Position numbers and translations under genes: made by a program. The notes beneath the pieces were generated by a model that was given only the letters and a program-made list of their open reading frames with translations, made no database searches and was not told the DNA's origin. A stretch of 35,917 nt of DNA from Sphaerotilus sulfidivorans (lineage in GTDB: Bacteria; Pseudomonadota; Gammaproteobacteria; Burkholderiales; Burkholderiaceae_C), in the NCBI RefSeq assembly GCF_013426975.1, contig NZ_JACCPY010000038.1, positions 1 through 35,917 on the forward strand, written 5' to 3'. This document shows positions 28,736 through 35,917 of this stretch, in pieces (position 1 is the first letter of the stretch; each line of letters starts with the position of its first letter).

Positions 28736-30153
28736 AGCACGCCGTCAAGCACATCCACTTCGTCGGTGTCGGCGGCGCCGGCATGAGCGGCATCGCCGAG
28801 ATCCTGCACAACCTCGGCTACACCGTCTCCGGCTCCGACCAGGCCGACGGCGCGGTGACCCGCCGGCTGGCCGAGCTGGGCATCCGCATCCACATCGGCC
28901 ATGACGCTGCGCACATCGAGGGCGCCGAGGCGGTGGTCACCTCGACCGCGGTGAAAGGCGACAACCCCGAGGTGATCGCCGCGCGCTCGCGCCGCATCCC
29001 GATCGTGCCGCGCGCGGTGATGCTGGCCGAGCTGATGCGCCTGAAGAAGGGCATCGCGATCGCCGGCACGCATGGCAAGACGACCACCACCTCGCTGGTG
29101 ACCAGCGTGCTGGCCGAGGCTGGCGTCGATCCCACCTTCGTCATCGGCGGCAAGCTCAACTCGGCGGGCGCCAACTCGGCGCTGGGCTCGGGCGAGTACA
29201 TCGTCGTCGAGGCCGACGAGTCCGACGCCTCCTTCCTGAACCTGCTGCCGGTGCTGTCGGTCGTCACCAACATCGACGCCGACCACATGGACACCTACGG
29301 CCACGACTTCGCGCGGCTGAAGGCGGCCTTCGTCGATTTCCTGCACAAGATGCCGTTCTACGGCTCGGCGGTGCTGTGCACCGACGATCCCGGCGTGCGC
29401 TCGATCCTGCCGATGATCTCGCGCCCGGTCATCAGCTACGGCCTGGGCGAGGACGTGCAGGTGCGCGCAGTCGACGTGCAGGCACTGCCCGGCGGCCAGA
29501 TGCGCTTCACCTGCCAGCGCCGCAACGGCGTGACGCTGCCCGACCTGCAGATCACGCTGAACCTGCCCGGCGAGCACAATGTGCGCAACGCGCTGGCGGC
29601 CATCGCCATCGCCACCGAGCTGGAGCTGCCGGACGCGCCGATCGTCGCCGCGCTGGCGAAGTTCGGCGGCGTGGGCCGGCGCTTCCAGCGCTGGGGCGAC
29701 CACCCGGCGCGCGACGGCGGCCAGTTCACGCTGATCGACGACTACGGCCACCACCCGGTCGAGATGGCCGCGGTGATCGCCGCCGCGCGCGGCGCCTTTC
29801 CCGGCCAGCGCCTGGTGCTGGCCTTCCAGCCGCACCGCTACACCCGCACCCGCGACTGCTTCGAGGACTTCGTCAAGGTGCTGGGCAGCGCCGACGCGGT
29901 GCTGCTGACCGAGGTCTACGCCGCCGGCGAGGCGCCGATCGTCGCCGCCGACGGCCGTGCCATGACCCGCGCGCTGCGGGTGGCCGGCCGGGTCGACCCG
30001 GTCTTCGTCGACGACATCGCCGAGCTGCCGCAGGTGATCCTGGAGCAGGCGCGCGCGGGCGACGTCGTCATCGCGATGGGCGCGGGCTCCATCGGCGGCG
30101 TGCCCGCCAAGGTGATCGAGCGGCTGAACGATCTGCTGAAGGAGCGTGCGTGA
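28732..30153 (+). CDS. murC: UDP-MurNAc:L-alanine ligase MurC
   Basis: MurC adds the first amino acid, L-alanine, to UDP-MurNAc. The 473-residue product has the N-terminal [17 protein letters not shown] loop, the P-loop [11 protein letters not shown] (about 111-121), [34 protein letters not shown] and the C-terminal [10 protein letters not shown] and FQPHRYTRT motifs. All family landmarks are present. Its ATG overlaps the murG stop by four bases, and its last base is shared with the ddlB ATG. Confidence 0.97.
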   Translation: MKHAVKHIHFVGVGGAGMSGIAEILHNLGYTVSGSDQADGAVTRRLAELGIRIHIGHDAAHIEGAEAVVTSTAVKGDNPEVIAARSRRIPIVPRAVMLAELMRLKKGIAIAGTHGKTTTTSLVTSVLAEAGVDPTFVIGGKLNSAGANSALGSGEYIVVEADESDASFLNLLPVLSVVTNIDADHMDTYGHDFARLKAAFVDFLHKMPFYGSAVLCTDDPGVRSILPMISRPVISYGLGEDVQVRAVDVQALPGGQMRFTCQRRNGVTLPDLQITLNLPGEHNVRNALAAIAIATELELPDAPIVAALAKFGGVGRRFQRWGDHPARDGGQFTLIDDYGHHPVEMAAVIAAARGAFPGQRLVLAFQPHRYTRTRDCFEDFVKVLGSADAVLLTEVYAAGEAPIVAADGRAMTRALRVAGRVDPVFVDDIAELPQVILEQARAGDVVIAMGAGSIGGVPAKVIERLNDLLKERA

Positions 30154-31157
30154 TGAGTGCCCAGAGTTCCCAGGAGCCCGCAGTGAATGTCGATCCCCGC
30201 GCGCTGGGCAAGGTGGCGGTGCTGATGGGCGGCACCTCCGCCGAGCGCGAGATCTCGCTGATGAGCGGCTCGGGCGTGCTGGCGGCGCTGCGCTCGCGCG
30301 GCGTCGACGCGCATGCCTTCGATCCGGCCGAGCGCGACCTGCACGAGCTGCGCGAGCAGGGTTTCGACCGCGCCTTCATCGCGCTGCACGGCCGCCACGG
30401 CGAGGACGGCTGCGTGCAGGGCGCACTCGAGATGATGGGCATCGCCTACACCGGCTCCGGCGTGATGGCCTCGGCGATCGCGATGGACAAGGTGATGACC
30501 AAGCGCGTCTGGATCGCCGAAGGGCTGCCGACGCCGGCGCATGTGCGCCTGGCGCCCGAGGAGCAGTCGCCCGAGGCCGTCGCCGCGCTGCCGGCGCGCC
30601 TGGGTCTGCCGCTGATCGTCAAGCCGCCGCGCGAGGGCTCGTCGATCGGCGTGACCAAGGTGCTTGAGGCGGCGCAGGTCGCCGCGGCGGTCCAGGAGTC
30701 GCTGCGCCATGATCCGGACGTGCTGGCCGAGGCCTTCATCGCCGGCGACGAGATCACCTGCCCGGTGCTGGGTGAGGGCGAGAGCGCGCATGCGCTGCCG
30801 GTCATCCGCATCGTGCCGCCCGAGGCCGGCTACGACTACCAGAACAAGTACTTCACCGACGAGGTGCGCTACCTCTGCCCGAGCGGCCTGCCCGAGCATG
30901 AGGAGCGCGAGATCCAGCGAATCGTCGTGGCCGCCTACAAGGCGCTGGGTTGCCGCGGCTGGGGCCGCGCCGACCTGATGATCCGCGCCAGCGACCGCCA
31001 GGCCTTCCTGCTCGAGATGAACACCTCGCCGGGCATGACCGGCCACTCGCTGGTGCCGATGTCGGCCCGCGCGGCCGGCGTCAGCTACGAGGACCTGTGC
31101 CTGCGGCTGCTGGCGGCCGCGCGCCTGGATGCGGTCCCGGCCGCGCCCCGCGAGTGA
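30153..31157 (+). CDS. ddlB: D-alanine:D-alanine ligase DdlB
   Basis: Ddl joins two D-alanines with ATP to supply MurF. The 334-residue ATP-grasp protein has [17 protein letters not shown] (about 23-39), [18 protein letters not shown], the ATP-binding [14 protein letters not shown], and the metal-binding [18 protein letters not shown] near the C-terminus. The ATG at 30153 shares one base with the murC stop; a GTG just upstream is a less likely start. Its TGA overlaps a possible GTG start of ftsQ. Confidence 0.97.
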   Translation: MSAQSSQEPAVNVDPRALGKVAVLMGGTSAEREISLMSGSGVLAALRSRGVDAHAFDPAERDLHELREQGFDRAFIALHGRHGEDGCVQGALEMMGIAYTGSGVMASAIAMDKVMTKRVWIAEGLPTPAHVRLAPEEQSPEAVAALPARLGLPLIVKPPREGSSIGVTKVLEAAQVAAAVQESLRHDPDVLAEAFIAGDEITCPVLGEGESAHALPVIRIVPPEAGYDYQNKYFTDEVRYLCPSGLPEHEEREIQRIVVAAYKALGCRGWGRADLMIRASDRQAFLLEMNTSPGMTGHSLVPMSARAAGVSYEDLCLRLLAAARLDAVPAAPRE

Positions 31158-31177
31158 AGGCGAACGCAGGCGCTGGC

Positions 31178-31990
31178 ATGACGACGCGCGACCGCTCCGC
31201 CCCGTCCGATCCGGTCACGCTGCCGCTCGACGTGCAGCTGATGCGCTCGGGCTCGTCGGTGCTGGTCTGGCTGCTGGTGCTGGGGCTGCTGCTGGTCGGC
31301 GGACACTGGCTGGTCCATTCGCCCTGGTTCGCGCTCCGGCAGGTCCATGTCGAGGGCGAGGTCGAGCACAGCACCACCGACTCGATCCGGCGCCATGCGC
31401 TGCCCCGGCTGGAAGGCAACTACCTGACGCTGGATCTGGTCGAGGCGCGAGCCGCCTTCGAGGCGATCCCGTGGGTGCGGCGCGCCGAGGTGCGCCGCGT
31501 CTGGCCGCATGACCTGATCGTGCGCCTGGAGGAGCACCAGCCGGTCGCCTACTGGGAGCGCGAGGCGCGCGAGCCCTTGCTGGTCAACAGCTTCGGCGAG
31601 GTCTTCGAGGTCAACCTCGGCGATGTCGAGGACGAGACGCTGCCGACGCTGCGCGGGCCGCGCGACACCTCCGCTCAGGTCCTGGCGATGTGGAAGCGGC
31701 TGGTGCCGGTCTTCGCCTCGATGCGCAGCCGGGTGGACCGGCTGGAGCTGTCGGACCGCGGATCGTGGCGTGCCCATCTCGACCGGGGCGCGGTCATCGA
31801 GCTGGGGCGGGGGGATGCCGACGAGATCGTCGATCGCACCCGGCGCTTCGTGGCCAGCGTCGGCCAGGTGTCGCGCCGCTTCGAGAACCGCGCCATCGAG
31901 TATGCCGATCTGCGGCATGTCGAGGGCTATGCGCTGAAGCTGGCCGGCATGGGCACCACCGCCCATCCGGTGCCGGCCAGGAAGCACTGA
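31178..31990 (+). CDS. ftsQ: Cell division protein FtsQ
   Basis: FtsQ is a bitopic protein that brings FtsB and FtsL into the divisome. The 270-residue form has a cytoplasmic tail, one membrane helix (VWLLVLGLLLVGGHWLV, about 31-47), a POTRA domain starting WFALRQVHVEG and including PWVRRAEVRRVWPHDLIVRLEEHQPVA, and a C-terminal beta domain with YADLRHVEGYALKL. The start is ambiguous. ATG 31178 has a modest AGG site; GTG 31154 overlaps the ddlB stop by four bases and adds eight residues, matching the overlap style of this operon. Confidence 0.93.
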   Translation: MTTRDRSAPSDPVTLPLDVQLMRSGSSVLVWLLVLGLLLVGGHWLVHSPWFALRQVHVEGEVEHSTTDSIRRHALPRLEGNYLTLDLVEARAAFEAIPWVRRAEVRRVWPHDLIVRLEEHQPVAYWEREAREPLLVNSFGEVFEVNLGDVEDETLPTLRGPRDTSAQVLAMWKRLVPVFASMRSRVDRLELSDRGSWRAHLDRGAVIELGRGDADEIVDRTRRFVASVGQVSRRFENRAIEYADLRHVEGYALKLAGMGTTAHPVPARKH

Positions 31991-32015
31991 GCACGCTCGC
32001 GAGAAAGACGCAGCC

Positions 32016-33257
32016 ATGTCCAAGGAATACAACGAACTCGTCGTCGCGCTCGACATCGGGACCGCCAAGGTGATGGCGGTGGTGGCCGAGCTGCTGCCGG
32101 ACGGCGAGCTGCGTCTGGCCGGGCTGGGCGTGGCGCCCTCGCTCGGACTCAAGCGCGGCAGCGTCGTCAACATCGACGCGACGATGCACTCGATTCAGCA
32201 GGCGCTGAAAGAAGCCGAGATGATGGCCGACTGCAAGATCGGCCGGGTCCATGTCGGCATTTCCGGCAGCCATGTGCGCGGGCGCAACTCCACCGGCATG
32301 GTCATCGTGCGCGACCAGGAGGTCACGCCCTTCGACGTGTCGCGGGTGGTGGAGACCGCCAAGGCGATCAACATTCCCAACGACCAGCGCCTGCTGCTGG
32401 TCGAGCCGCAGGAATTCGTCATCGACGGCCAGGAGGTGCGCGAGCCGGTCGGCATGAGCGGCGCGCGGCTCGAGGTCAGGGTGCATATCGTGACCGGCTC
32501 GCACAGCGCGGCCGAGAACATCGTCAAGTGCGTGCGGCGCTGCGGGCTGGAGGTCGAGCAGCTGGTGCTCAACCCGAGCGCCTCCAGCCTGTCGGTGCTG
32601 ACGCCAGATGAAAAAGCGCTCGGCGTGGCGCTGGTCGACATCGGTGCCGGCACCACCGATGTGGCGATTTTCACGGATGGCGCGATCCGTCATACTGCCG
32701 TGATTCCGATTGCGGGGGATCTGATCACCAGCGACATCGCGATGGCGCTGCGCACGCCGACGAAGGATGCCGAGGAGATCAAGATCGAGTACGGGGTGGC
32801 CAAGCAGCTGCTGGCCGATCCGGCCGAGCAGCTCGAGGTGCCCGGACTTGGTGACCGGGTTCCGAAGATCTTGAGCCGCCAGGCCCTGGCGGGCGTGATC
32901 GAACCCCGAGTAGAAGAGATATTTGCGCTTGTCCAGCAGGTGATCCGGGAAAGTGGCCATGAGGAACTTCTCTCATCGGGCATTGTCCTGACCGGGGGAT
33001 CGGCTGTGATGCCGGGTATGGTCGAACTGGCCGAGGACATCTTCCTCAAGCCGGTGCGCAAGGGGGTTCCGACCTATGGCGGGGCCCTCTACGACATGGT
33101 GGCGAGCCCCCGCTCGGCGACCGCGATGGGTCTGCTGGAGGAGGCGCGCCTGGCAAGAGTGCGCGGCATGCGATCGGCGCCGAGCGGTGCAGCATCCCCG
33201 GGAGTGGCCCAGGGACTGTTCGTCCGGGCCAGGGATTGGTTCCTGAAAAGTTTCTGA
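32016..33257 (+). CDS. ftsA: Cell division protein FtsA
   Basis: FtsA is the actin-like protein that tethers FtsZ to the membrane and recruits later divisome proteins. The 413-residue product has phosphate-1 VVALDIGTAKVMAVVAE, the FtsA-specific 1C domain (about 85-165), phosphate-2 LVDIGAGTTDVAIF, and the adenosine motif VLTGGSAVMPGM. The C-terminal GLFVRARDWFLKSF is the amphipathic membrane-targeting helix. A short A/T-richer patch near 32890-32930 uses codons unusual for this DNA (GTA, GAA, ATA) and may contain a promoter for ftsZ. Confidence 0.97.
   Translation: MSKEYNELVVALDIGTAKVMAVVAELLPDGELRLAGLGVAPSLGLKRGSVVNIDATMHSIQQALKEAEMMADCKIGRVHVGISGSHVRGRNSTGMVIVRDQEVTPFDVSRVVETAKAINIPNDQRLLLVEPQEFVIDGQEVREPVGMSGARLEVRVHIVTGSHSAAENIVKCVRRCGLEVEQLVLNPSASSLSVLTPDEKALGVALVDIGAGTTDVAIFTDGAIRHTAVIPIAGDLITSDIAMALRTPTKDAEEIKIEYGVAKQLLADPAEQLEVPGLGDRVPKILSRQALAGVIEPRVEEIFALVQQVIRESGHEELLSSGIVLTGGSAVMPGMVELAEDIFLKPVRKGVPTYGGALYDMVASPRSATAMGLLEEARLARVRGMRSAPSGAASPGVAQGLFVRARDWFLKSF
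32895..32923 (+). promoter_or_regulatory. Candidate internal promoter for ftsZ within ftsA
   Basis: GTGATC (32895-32900) and GATATT (32918-32923) are 17 bases apart and fall in a pocket of rare A/T-rich codons, including an ATA isoleucine codon. In E. coli several ftsZ promoters lie inside ftsA. The matches to consensus are only partial (3/6 and 4/6), so this is tentative. Confidence 0.25.
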
Positions 33258-33289
33258 TGTAATTCAGACGCAGACACAAGGAGAGCGGC

Positions 33290-34510
33290 ATGGGTATCGA
33301 GATGATCGAAGAGTTCAATCAGGGCACGCAGATCAAGGTGATCGGCGTGGGTGGCGGCGGCGGCAATGCGGTCGACCACATGATCAACCGCGGCGTGCAG
33401 GGCGTGGAGTTCATCTGCGCCAACACCGACGCACAGGCACTGAACCGTTCCAAGGCGCACACGTTGCTGCAGCTCGGCCATACCGGCCTGGGCGCGGGCT
33501 CGCGTCCGGAGGCCGGCAAGGCCTCGGCCGAAGAGGCGGTCGACCGCATCAAGGCGGCGCTGGAAGGCGCCCACATGGTCTTCATCACCGCCGGCATGGG
33601 CGGTGGCACCGGTACCGGTGCGGCTCCGGTCATCGCTCGCCTGGCCAAGGACATGGGCATCCTGACCGTCGGCGTGGTCACCAAGCCCTTCGAGTTCGAG
33701 GGCCCGCGCCGCATGAAGCAGGCCGACACCGGGCTCAACGAGCTCGAGGCCAATGTCGACTCGCTGATCGTCGTGCTCAACGAGAAGCTGCTCGAGGTCC
33801 TCGGTGACGACATCACCCAGGAAGAGGCCTTTGCCGAAGCCAACGACGTGCTGCGCAATGCCGTCGGCGGCATCAGCGACATCATCCACATTCCCGGCCT
33901 GGTCAACGTCGACTTCGAGGACGTCAAGACCGTCATGAGCGAGCCGGGCAAGGCGATGATGGGCACCGCCACCTCCAGCGGCCCGGATCGCGCCAAGAAG
34001 GCGGCCGAGGCTGCGGTGGCCTGCCCGCTGCTCGAGGGCGTCGACCTGTCCGGCGCGCGCGGCGTGCTGGTGCTGATCGCCGCGAGCAAGCAGAACTTCA
34101 AGCTGTCCGAGAGCCGCAACGCGATGCAGACGATCCGTCGCTACGCTGCGGAAGAGGCCCACGTGATCTACGGTACCGCCTACGACGAGAGCCTGGGCGA
34201 CGCGCTGCGGGTGACCGTCATCGCGACCGGCCTGTCTTCTGGCGCCAAGGTCCAGCCGGTGGCGCCGCAGCAGCGTGTGGTCCAGGTGGTGCCGCCCGCA
34301 GTAGGGCAACGCACCGGCACCGACAACATCCCGGTCCTGACGCATCCGCTGGTCGACCAGCAGCGCGGCGGCGGCGCCTCGGTCGGCTCGTCCTCGCCGA
34401 GCGTGTGGCGTCCCAACCGCACCCAGGCGGCCGCCCGGGTCGACGCGATGGCCTCGAAGGGCATGGACGAGATCGAGATCCCGGCCTTCCTGCGCAAGCA
34501 GGCGGACTGA
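33290..34510 (+). CDS. ftsZ: Cell division GTPase FtsZ
   Basis: FtsZ is the tubulin homologue that forms the Z-ring. The 406-residue product has the nucleotide-binding VIGVGGGGGNAVDHMI (about 17-32), the tubulin signature GGGTGTG (about 104-110), the T7-loop region NVDFEDVKTVMSEPGKAMMG, a variable linker of about 60 residues, and the conserved C-terminal peptide IEIPAFLRKQAD that binds FtsA and other partners. An AAGGAGAGCGGC ribosome site precedes ATG 33290, stronger than those of most genes in this cluster. It is the last gene of the dcw transcript; a terminator follows after 54 bases. Confidence 0.98.
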   Translation: MGIEMIEEFNQGTQIKVIGVGGGGGNAVDHMINRGVQGVEFICANTDAQALNRSKAHTLLQLGHTGLGAGSRPEAGKASAEEAVDRIKAALEGAHMVFITAGMGGGTGTGAAPVIARLAKDMGILTVGVVTKPFEFEGPRRMKQADTGLNELEANVDSLIVVLNEKLLEVLGDDITQEEAFAEANDVLRNAVGGISDIIHIPGLVNVDFEDVKTVMSEPGKAMMGTATSSGPDRAKKAAEAAVACPLLEGVDLSGARGVLVLIAASKQNFKLSESRNAMQTIRRYAAEEAHVIYGTAYDESLGDALRVTVIATGLSSGAKVQPVAPQQRVVQVVPPAVGQRTGTDNIPVLTHPLVDQQRGGGASVGSSSPSVWRPNRTQAAARVDAMASKGMDEIEIPAFLRKQAD

Positions 34511-34564
34511 CGCCCGCGCTCCCCCCGCCTTTCTCCCGTTCCCTGTCCTTGCTGCTTCCTGTTT

Positions 34565-34590
34565 GCCCGGTGTCCTCGCGGACACCGGGC
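34565..34590 (+). terminator. Intrinsic terminator after ftsZ
   Basis: GCCCGGTGTCC (34565-34575) pairs perfectly with GGACACCGGGC (34580-34590) around the 4-base loop TCGC. This 11-bp GC-rich stem is followed by the T-rich CTTGTCGTTTG. It is the clearest terminator in the window and separates the dcw transcript from lpxC. Confidence 0.88.
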
Positions 34591-34629
34591 CTTGTCGTTT
34601 GCGCAACGTTCGCGCGACGTCATGCTGCC

Positions 34630-34641
34630 TAGAATGCGGTC
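34630..34641 (+). promoter_or_regulatory. lpxC promoter -10 box, probably giving a leaderless mRNA
   Basis: TAGAAT at 34630-34635 is a good extended -10 element, only six bases before the lpxC ATG at 34642. Transcription should therefore begin at or next to the start codon. No Shine-Dalgarno sequence is present. The -35 region (around 34607-34612) is poor. Confidence 0.55.
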
Positions 34642-35577
34642 ATGCTGCTCCAACGCACCCTCAAGTCGCTGACCCGCGCCGTCGGTGTCGGCCTGCACAG
34701 CGGCCAGAAGGTCGAGCTCGTGCTGCGCCCGGCCGCGCCGGACACCGGCCTGGTCTTTCATCGCATCGACCTGCCCACGCCGGTCGACATTCCGGTCACG
34801 CCGCAGTCGGTCTGCGACACCCGCATGGCGACGACGATCTCGCCCGGCGGCGATCCCGGCGCGCCGAAGGTGCAGACCATCGAGCATCTGCTGTCGGCGG
34901 TCGCCGGTCTCGGCATCGACAACCTGCACATCGACATCACCGCCGACGAGGTGCCGATCCTCGACGGCTCCTCGGCCAGCTTCGTCTTCCTGCTGCAGAG
35001 CGCCGGCATCGCGCTGCAGCAGGCGCCCAAGCGCTTCATCCGGGTGCGCAAGCCGGTGGAGATCCGCGAAGGCGAGGGCCGCACGCTGAAGTGGGCCCGG
35101 CTCGCGCCCTATCACGGCTATCGGCTCGGCTTCGAGATCGAGTTCGGCCATCCGGCGGTCGACGCCACCGGGCAGCGTGTCGTCTTCGACTTCGCCTCGG
35201 GCCGCTACAAGCAGGACATCGCGCGCGCGCGCACCTTCGGCTTCACGAAGGATGTCGAGATGATGCGCTCGCGCGGCCTCAGCCTGGGCGGCAGCATGGA
35301 CAACGCGATCGTCGTCGACGACTACCGCGTGCTCAATGCCGAGGGGCTCCGCTACGACGACGAGTTCGTCAAGCACAAGATCCTCGACGCGATCGGCGAC
35401 CTGCATGTCTGCGGCCGGCCGCTGCTGGCCGACTACACCGCCTACAAGAGCGGTCATGCGCTCAACAACCGGCTGCTGCGCGCGCTCCTGGCCGACGAGT
35501 CGGCCTGGGAGATCGTGACCTTCCAGGACGAGCGTCTGGCGCCGCGTGGCCTGGCCGATCTGGCTTCGGCCTGGTGA
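34642..35577 (+). CDS. lpxC: UDP-3-O-acyl-N-acetylglucosamine deacetylase LpxC
   Basis: LpxC is the zinc-dependent deacetylase that commits UDP-acyl-GlcNAc to lipid A synthesis. The 311-residue product starts [21 protein letters not shown]. Zinc ligands are H82 (TIEHLLSAV), H245 and D249 ([15 protein letters not shown]), with H272 (KSGHALNN) as the catalytic base region; the [14 protein letters not shown] motif is intact. Start 34642 is the only start compatible with the conserved N-terminus. It follows ftsZ in the usual order but has its own promoter after the ftsZ terminator. Confidence 0.97.
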   Translation: MLLQRTLKSLTRAVGVGLHSGQKVELVLRPAAPDTGLVFHRIDLPTPVDIPVTPQSVCDTRMATTISPGGDPGAPKVQTIEHLLSAVAGLGIDNLHIDITADEVPILDGSSASFVFLLQSAGIALQQAPKRFIRVRKPVEIREGEGRTLKWARLAPYHGYRLGFEIEFGHPAVDATGQRVVFDFASGRYKQDIARARTFGFTKDVEMMRSRGLSLGGSMDNAIVVDDYRVLNAEGLRYDDEFVKHKILDAIGDLHVCGRPLLADYTAYKSGHALNNRLLRALLADESAWEIVTFQDERLAPRGLADLASAW

Positions 35578-35581
35578 TCCT

Positions 35582-35767
35582 GTGCTGGTCTTCCGCACCC
35601 TGGTCTTCCTGTTGATGGTGGCCGGACTGCTGAGCTTCGCGGTCTACCTGGCCACCGGCGAGGCGCGCTGGCGACGCCTGGGCCTGCTGGTCGTGCGCTG
35701 GACGGTCATCGCCGCCCTCGGATTCTTCGCGGTGCTGCTGCTGGAGCGGCTCGCGCTGGTGCTTTAG
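35582..35767 (+). CDS. Small two-helix membrane protein, unknown function
   Basis: This 61-residue protein starts at GTG 35582, five bases after lpxC, and starts MLVFRTLVFLLMVAG. It has two hydrophobic helices (about 5-22 and 38-58) joined by a short basic loop (GEARWRRLG). Similar short membrane proteins occur downstream of lpxC in related genera, as I recall. A longer frame from 35546 would overlap lpxC by 32 bases and is less likely. Its TAG stop lies exactly at the edge of the following insertion sequence, so its original end may have been changed. Confidence 0.65.
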   Translation: MLVFRTLVFLLMVAGLLSFAVYLATGEARWRRLGLLVVRWTVIAALGFFAVLLLERLALVL

Positions 35768-35917
35768 AGCGGCTAACAAAACACAGTCGTCGCCATCGCT
35801 GTCTGAATCGTTGAAGGCTGATGAAAGACAAGGAAGTCAGCGCTGCGCTGTGGGAGAAGTTGGAGCCGTTGCTGCCTGAGGCGCCGCCGCGCTCGGCCCA
35901 GGGCGGCAGGCCGCGGG
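35767..35917 (+). mobile_element. Left end of an IS5-family insertion sequence, truncated by the window
   Basis: A transposase start typical of the IS5 group is preceded by about 54 bases of non-coding DNA beginning GAGCGGCTAACAAAAC. This looks like a terminal inverted repeat abutting the TA of the preceding gene; TA or short T/A-rich targets are common for part of this family. The right end, the second inverted repeat and the target duplication lie outside the window, so the exact boundary (35766-35768) is an estimate. Confidence 0.6.
35821..35917 (+). CDS. IS5-family transposase, partial N-terminus
   Basis: The translation begins MKDKEVSAALWEKLEPLLPE and continues through APPRSAQGGRPR. This is the N-terminal DUF4096-type domain of IS5-group transposases, which has the W-x-x-L-x-P-L-L-P and GGRPR pattern. 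An AAGG ribosome-site-like element lies a few bases before ATG 35821. Only 32 residues are visible; the DDE catalytic residues would lie beyond the window, and I cannot tell whether the copy is intact or uses a frameshift. Confidence 0.8.
   Translation, partial: MKDKEVSAALWEKLEPLLPEAPPRSAQGGRPR

Overview
The window is GC-rich, tightly packed bacterial chromosome. Its gene orders are those of a beta-proteobacterium of the order Burkholderiales: sucC-recX-recA; mreBCD-mrdA-rodA divergent from gatCA; and a complete division/cell-wall (dcw) cluster ending in ftsZ-lpxC. Protein details, such as the MurG variant and the 2CSK_N-type sensor kinase, suggest the Leptothrix/Sphaerotilus/Rubrivivax side of the order. 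That placement is an impression from memory, not a measured phylogeny.

Layout. 1-2400 (minus strand): the 5' part of sucC, then recX and recA, with a perfect LexA box over the recA promoter. 2401-4894 (plus): a TctD/TctE-like two-component pair. 4927-10913 (minus): the rod-shape operon mreB-mreC-mreD-mrdA-rodA. 11174-12990 (plus): gatC-gatA, with no gatB after them. 12991-16883: a small non-housekeeping stretch with a Bug/TctC-type periplasmic binding protein, a short YegD-like Hsp70 and, on the minus strand, an exported FecR-like/DUF6600-like protein. 16884-17471: a gap holding the dcw promoter, a helically phased MraZ-box-like repeat and a decayed mraZ remnant. 17472-34510 (plus): rsmH-ftsL-ftsI-murE-murF-mraY-murD-ftsW-murG-murC-ddlB-ftsQ-ftsA-ftsZ. 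Most of these genes overlap or nearly touch. A strong intrinsic terminator follows, then lpxC with its own probably leaderless promoter, a two-helix membrane miniprotein, and the left end of an IS5-family element that runs off the window.

How the genes work together. MurC, D, E and F and Ddl build the UDP-MurNAc-pentapeptide, and MraY and MurG make lipid II. The SEDS/PBP pairs RodA-PBP2 and FtsW-FtsI polymerise and cross-link it for elongation and division. MreBCD and FtsZ/A/Q/L position those machines, and LpxC commits precursor to lipid A.

Nearly all of the window is well-known housekeeping DNA, and I did not find a convincing new multi-gene system. The most interesting signal is regulatory decay at the head of the dcw cluster: a MraZ-type operator seems to survive in front of rsmH while mraZ itself is reduced to a short degenerate fragment. 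Other points worth a second look are the missing gatB, a second 10-bp phased repeat upstream of the Bug gene, a MurG with altered motifs, a hairpin in the mreB leader, and an IS whose first base may complete the stop codon of the preceding gene.
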